A stretch of DNA of 64,000 nucleotides from Paenibacillus sp. FSL H8-0332 (lineage in GTDB: Bacteria > Bacillota > Bacilli > Paenibacillales > Paenibacillaceae): the NCBI RefSeq assembly GCF_037963835.1, contig NZ_CP150145.1, positions 7,440,001 through 7,504,000 on the forward strand, given 5' to 3'. The translations under genes were made by a program, and so were the position numbers. The notes below the pieces were generated by a model. It worked only from the letters and a program-made list of their open reading frames with translations. It was not told the origin of the DNA and ran no database searches. This document shows, one piece after another, positions 60,120 to 64,000 of this stretch (the stretch's first letter is position 1; the number at the start of each line of letters is the position of its first letter).

Positions 60120-63100
60120 TTATCCCACCCATTCCCGGCGCAGCGTGAACAGATCCTTCAGCGCGTCCGTGGACAGCTCGGTGATCCAGCCCTCGGAGCC
60201 GGAGATGACGTCGTCGCTGAGCTGCTGCTTGCTCTCCAGCATCTCGTCAATCTTCTCCTCCAGCGTGCCGAGCGAGATGAACTTATGCACCTGTACATCC
60301 CGGGTCTGGCCCATGCGGTAGGCACGGTCAGTGGCCTGATTCTCCACCGCCGGATTCCACCAGCGGTCGAAATGGAACACATGGTTGGCGGCCGTCAGGT
60401 TGAGGCCGACCCCGCCCGCTTTGAGCGAGAGGATGAATACATTTGGCTGATCGGACGGCTGTGCTCCGGCGGCTGCATCTGCAGCGGCTTCGCCCGCGGG
60501 CAGTGCGGGAGCCTGGAACCGCTCAATCATACGGTCACGCGTGTTCTTCGGCGTGCTGCCGTTCAGGTACAGCACAGGTTCCTGAAGCTCCTGCTGAAGT
60601 ACGGCCTGGAGCATTTTACCCATGCCTACATACTGGGTGAAGATTAGGCAGCGCTCGTTCTCCTCGCGCAGCTCGCGGACCATCGCCAGCAGCCGTTCCA
60701 GCTTAGCAGAGCGCTCGATCAAGGAGATGGTGTCCAGAGCGCTACCCGCTTCCGGCTCAGGCAGTGCCTCCTTGGTCAGCAGCATCGGATGGTCGCAGAG
60801 CTGCTTCAGGCTGGTCAAGGCGGCCAGAATGGCTCCCTTCCGTTCGATGCCCTCCAGCTTCTGCATCCGTTCAAGCAGGCTGTTCACGTTCTGGTCGTAG
60901 AGTGCTGCCTGCTCGGCCGTCAGGTTGATGTAGGTCTTCATCTCATTTTTATCCGGGAGATCAAGCTGAATGGCCGGGTCCTTCTTCTTGCGGCGCAGCA
61001 TGAACGGCTTGACCAGCCGCTGCAAATCTGCGGTCCGCTCGGCATTGCGTTCCTTCTCAATGGCATTTGCGAACCGGTCCTGGAACCCCTTCGGGCTGCC
61101 CAGATAACCTGGCGTAATGAAATCGTAGATCGACCACAGCTCGGACAGCCTGTTCTCAATCGGCGTTCCGGTCAGGGCGATCCGGTGCAGGGCCGGGAAG
61201 CTGCGCACAGCAGCGGACTGCTTCGTTCCGGCGTTCTTGATATTCTGTGCCTCATCCAGGCATACGGTTGCCCAGGTGAACTGCTTCAGCAGCTCCTGGT
61301 CCAGTGAAGCAGTAGCGTAAGAGGTAAGCACGACATCCGCCTGCGAGGCCGCGCCGTAGAAATATCCGGCATCCAGCCGCCGGCTTCCATAATGCAGCAT
61401 CACGTTCAGGGAAGGCGCGAAGCGCTGTAGTTCCTTCTGCCAGTTGCCCAGCACCGAGGTCGGGCAGATGATCAGCGAAGGCCAGCCTGCCGGTTCGGTC
61501 TGCCGCCGGGCCACGGGTGCGCCGGAAGCAGCCGCTTCCTCTTCCTGCTCCTTCAAATGGAGCAGGTAGGCGATCAGCTGCACCGTCTTGCCAAGCCCCA
61601 TGTCATCGGCCAGGCAAGCGCCCAGCCCGAAGCGGCGGAGGAACACCAGCCAGGCGAAGCCCTCATGCTGGTAGCTTCGAAGCTCAGCGTGCAGAGCGGC
61701 CGGCACCTCCGGCTGCGGCCACTGGCTGCGCTGCCCCAGCTGGCCGATCAGCTTCACGAGATGGGCGTTCAGCTCGACCTCCAGCTGGACGCGGACCGCT
61801 TCTTCCTCGGCCCGCTGCGCTTCTGCTTCCTCTGAATCGCCGTCTGCACCGCTGCTTAGCAGGTGCAGCTGCAGCACATCCTGGAAGGACAAGCCGCGCG
61901 ACTTGTCCATTCCGGCCATGGCCCGCTGAATCTGCGCCAGCAGCGCAGGGTCCAGCGGAATCCACTTGCCGCGGAACTGGACTAGGCGTTCTCCGCGGGC
62001 GACAAGGTCCGCGAACTCTGCCTCGGACAGGTCGGCGTCGCCGATGGAGATGCGCCAGTCGAAATCGACGAGCGCATCGAGGCCGAACAGCGACTGCCCG
62101 CGGCTGCCCTCAGCCGTGCCGGAGCTGATCTTCGCGCGCAGGCGCGGCTTCCTGCGGCTGGCGGCTTCCCACCACGCCGGCAGCAGCACCTGCCAGCCGG
62201 CCTCCAGCAGGAGCCGGCTGTCGGCCGTGAGGAACCGCCACGCGACCTCGTCGCTCAGCGGCTCTGCCAGCACATCGGCGCCGCGCCCGATGTGCTCCGG
62301 AAGGCTGTCACGCAGCCGTGACAGCCACCCGCCCGCGCGCTCGTGGACATGCTCTGTCCACGCTGCGGGCCAAGTGCCATGCGGCTCGCCGTCCCCGGTG
62401 AGCCGCAGCGGCACAAGCGCGGATTCGTCGCGCTTGTCCTGGAGGAGCAGCTGGAGCCGCCAGTGCGGCAGCTCATCGTCAGGCTCAAGCAGCTGCAGCA
62501 CCGGCCGGAACGGCGCGGTGTCTGCCTTCCAGCCGATGGACATCAGCCAGCTGTCTTCGTCCATGCCGGCTGCGCTTCTCCCGCCTGCGCTGAACAGCAG
62601 CGGGAATTCACTGCGCAGATCACCGGCCTGCGCCTCGGTGCTGTAATGCCGCTGGAAGACCGCCGCCGAGAAGGCGGCCTGCAGCCCTTCGGCGAACCCG
62701 CTGCGCTCCTGAAGACGATGCAGCGCGGCGGCATCGTCCCAGTCGGCCTCGGCGGCTTCCGCCAGTGCTTGCTCTGCCCAGACCCAGCGGAGCTGGCCTT
62801 CACGGTAGGCTGCGAAGCTCGGGGCATACTGCCGGGCCTCCAGCACTCCGGCCAGCAGCGGGGCCAGCCGGGTTAACAGCTGGGCATCGCCCTGCCAGCT
62901 CCAGCCGACATGCTGAAGCAGCCGCAGGTCGGCAAAGAAGGGCAGGACCTGCTCGGCAGGCAGCACCACCAGCTCGACCTCATCGGCCTTCGAGGTGCTA
63001 AGCTCCGTGCCGTAGAAGGATTCCTCATGCCAGGCGAACAGCTTCTGCTTGAGCTGGACACCGGGCATATAATCATCCCGGTCATCCACGCCGTAGATCA

Positions 63101-63161
63101 GCGCATCGCCATACTGGGTGAGGGCGAGCTGAACGGTAATATTGCGCATCTTTATATTCAT
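60120..63161 (-). CDS. SNF2 family DNA/RNA helicase-like ATPase (YwqA-like)
   Basis: 1013 residues. The first 450 or so are a variable region that precedes the motor in bacterial SNF2 proteins (DUF3670-like). The motor has Walker A DDMGLGKTVQL near residue 517, Walker B DEAQNIKN near 634, LTGTPIENRLSELW, and the second lobe with FTQYVGMGKM, LKAGGVGLNLTAAN and WNPAVENQATDRAYRMGQ. Such ATPases translocate on double-stranded DNA; in Bacillus subtilis YwqA and the SWIM-domain protein YwqB are neighbours, as here. The ATG overlaps the stop of the upstream gene by four bases. An Ala/Glu/Gly-rich insertion sits in the second lobe near residue 890. Confidence 0.93.
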   Translation of the reverse strand: MNIKMRNITVQLALTQYGDALIYGVDDRDDYMPGVQLKQKLFAWHEESFYGTELSTSKADEVELVVLPAEQVLPFFADLRLLQHVGWSWQGDAQLLTRLAPLLAGVLEARQYAPSFAAYREGQLRWVWAEQALAEAAEADWDDAAALHRLQERSGFAEGLQAAFSAAVFQRHYSTEAQAGDLRSEFPLLFSAGGRSAAGMDEDSWLMSIGWKADTAPFRPVLQLLEPDDELPHWRLQLLLQDKRDESALVPLRLTGDGEPHGTWPAAWTEHVHERAGGWLSRLRDSLPEHIGRGADVLAEPLSDEVAWRFLTADSRLLLEAGWQVLLPAWWEAASRRKPRLRAKISSGTAEGSRGQSLFGLDALVDFDWRISIGDADLSEAEFADLVARGERLVQFRGKWIPLDPALLAQIQRAMAGMDKSRGLSFQDVLQLHLLSSGADGDSEEAEAQRAEEEAVRVQLEVELNAHLVKLIGQLGQRSQWPQPEVPAALHAELRSYQHEGFAWLVFLRRFGLGACLADDMGLGKTVQLIAYLLHLKEQEEEAAASGAPVARRQTEPAGWPSLIICPTSVLGNWQKELQRFAPSLNVMLHYGSRRLDAGYFYGAASQADVVLTSYATASLDQELLKQFTWATVCLDEAQNIKNAGTKQSAAVRSFPALHRIALTGTPIENRLSELWSIYDFITPGYLGSPKGFQDRFANAIEKERNAERTADLQRLVKPFMLRRKKKDPAIQLDLPDKNEMKTYINLTAEQAALYDQNVNSLLERMQKLEGIERKGAILAALTSLKQLCDHPMLLTKEALPEPEAGSALDTISLIERSAKLERLLAMVRELREENERCLIFTQYVGMGKMLQAVLQQELQEPVLYLNGSTPKNTRDRMIERFQAPALPAGEAAADAAAGAQPSDQPNVFILSLKAGGVGLNLTAANHVFHFDRWWNPAVENQATDRAYRMGQTRDVQVHKFISLGTLEEKIDEMLESKQQLSDDVISGSEGWITELSTDALKDLFTLRREWVG

Positions 63162-64000
63162 GGAATCAGTTTTCCTTTCCGCAGCTCCTCCTGAAGGGCG
63201 CGCAGGCGGCTATGCCTGTCTGTGAAGCCGTCCAGGAACACTTCCCAGCGTGCTTCGCGTTTCAGTTTTTTGTACAGCTTGGCGAGCCGCTTCAGCAGCT
63301 TCACGGCCGCTTTGTAGCTGTGCCGGTTCTTGTCCAGCACGAAACGCTCCACTGCCTGATGGTAGAACGGCAGGAGCAGCTCCGGTGCATTCTTCTCGAT
63401 CGGCTGCAGGTCGCTCACCCGGAAGTCGGAAGGCTGATGGCCGGAGGAGATCTGCATATCCATCCATTCCTGCCATTTTCCGTAGGCGAGCAGCTGGACT
63501 TCATAGATCTCGCGTGACAGCGGCAGCATTCCCGACAGCGTATCCCACATCAGCGGCTCTTCTTCGGGCAGGTGACGCACAGCCTCATCCCAGTAGCCCG
63601 CATAATCCAGCAGATTGTACATTCGGCTGTTCAGCAGCGAGCCGAGCGCGGCCAGCCACAGGGTCAGACGTCTCCACTGACCGGCTTCGGCCAGCGGAGG
63701 CAGGAAGCTCATCAGCTCCTCCGGGTGCAGCCCGGGCCGTTCGGACGCTGTGTTCAGCTTCTCAATTGCGGCCGCATCCTCATGCAGCAGCGCATGCATC
63801 CGGCTCTCAGCCAGCAGCAGGGCATGGCGGGAGGAAGCGGCGCTTAGCTTTTCTCCGGCCTGTTGCAGCTCCTCCAGCTCCTTGGTGTACAGCTCCGGTC
63901 CGCTTAGATTCGGGGTAATCCAGTTGATCCATAGCAGGCTGTAACAAGCAGAGAAATAAGGCTGTTCTCTGGCACGGTCGCGCGTTTCGGTCAACATCTC
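63158..64000 (-). CDS. C-terminal part of a SWIM-domain protein (YwqB-like; truncated by window edge)
   Basis: The frame is open to the right edge, so the start lies beyond 64000; an ATG at 63997 is internal. The visible 280 residues are helix-rich with many Leu, Trp and Arg (LYKKLKREARWEVFLDGF near the end). In Bacillus and Paenibacillus the gene before this SNF2 ATPase encodes a SWIM zinc-finger protein, and this C-terminal region has the same character; the zinc finger itself would be N-terminal and outside the window. The four-base overlap with the helicase gene implies a joint complex or function. Confidence 0.7.
   Translation of the reverse strand, partial: EMLTETRDRAREQPYFSACYSLLWINWITPNLSGPELYTKELEELQQAGEKLSAASSRHALLLAESRMHALLHEDAAAIEKLNTASERPGLHPEELMSFLPPLAEAGQWRRLTLWLAALGSLLNSRMYNLLDYAGYWDEAVRHLPEEEPLMWDTLSGMLPLSREIYEVQLLAYGKWQEWMDMQISSGHQPSDFRVSDLQPIEKNAPELLLPFYHQAVERFVLDKNRHSYKAAVKLLKRLAKLYKKLKREARWEVFLDGFTDRHSRLRALQEELRKGKLIP

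Noticed and set aside
1..64000. tRNA, rRNA, insertion sequences, prophage genes and replication origins
   Set aside because: Reading both strands I found no tRNA cloverleaf with a CCA end, no rRNA segment, no transposase or integrase, and no DnaA-box cluster.

Overview
The window looks like a chromosomal segment of a Paenibacillus-type spore former (Bacillota, moderately high GC). The signs are strong GGAGG ribosome-binding sites with many GTG/TTG starts, lipoprotein solute-binding proteins paired with LplB/YtcP-type permeases and no local ATPase, YesM/YesN two-component systems, a spore-coat transglutaminase (Tgl), a collagen-like surface protein, and secreted multidomain glycosidases. I see no rRNA, tRNA, prophage, insertion sequence or CRISPR array.

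Layout. 1-510: end of a DUF4352-like protein. 577-3898 (minus): LacI regulator, BadF-type sugar kinase and GH4 phospho-glycosidase. 4328-6244: uridine kinase and a divergent threonine-aldolase-like lyase. 6345-9996 (minus): glycosyltransferase, pyruvyltransferase and flippase of a small cell-surface glycan cluster. 10207-12517: aldose-epimerase-like protein and an M20 amidohydrolase. 13159-21054: lipoprotein, two permeases, membrane-bound AraC regulator, GH88 unsaturated glucuronyl hydrolase and a methyltransferase. 21416-27819 (minus): a second sugar ABC transporter with its own YesM/YesN pair. 28133-30938: alanine dehydrogenase and a PucR/AdeR-like regulator. 30939-36811: acetyltransferase, two lipoproteins sharing one promoter and leader module, a DUF4127 protein, two gene remnants, and tgl. 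36826-41864: a YesM/YesN pair divergent from a lone solute-binding protein. 42115-43992: collagen-like protein. 44509-56789: a polysaccharide-utilisation locus (two permeases, lipoprotein, 1155-residue secreted glycosidase, GH3, GH105, and an unrecognised 666-residue protein). 57327-64000: hflX with a long leader, a beta-rich protein, and a SNF2 helicase with a YwqB-like partner.

How the parts work together. Three independent systems import oligosaccharides. Two carry enzymes for unsaturated uronides (GH88 with D88/D149, and GH105), so acidic polysaccharides or glycosaminoglycan-like substrates are plausible. In the utilisation locus, both operon promoters share a near-identical 21-bp upstream element at the same distance from a TACACT -10 box behind a poor -35. 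This reads as one activator controlling both operons.

The most interesting signals are these. (1) hflX appears to be preceded by a complete attenuator: a sigma-A promoter, a 12-codon leader peptide containing an R-I-R motif, a hairpin overlapping its last codons, a possible antiterminator, and a strong terminator 36 bases before the gene. (2) Intergenic repeat elements of several unrelated sequences share one geometry, with copies about 50-52 bp apart, usually two direct copies followed by two inverted ones. (3) The twin activator-type promoters of the utilisation locus. (4) A GAACAWAAC motif is repeated in all three intergenic regions of the second transporter cluster.
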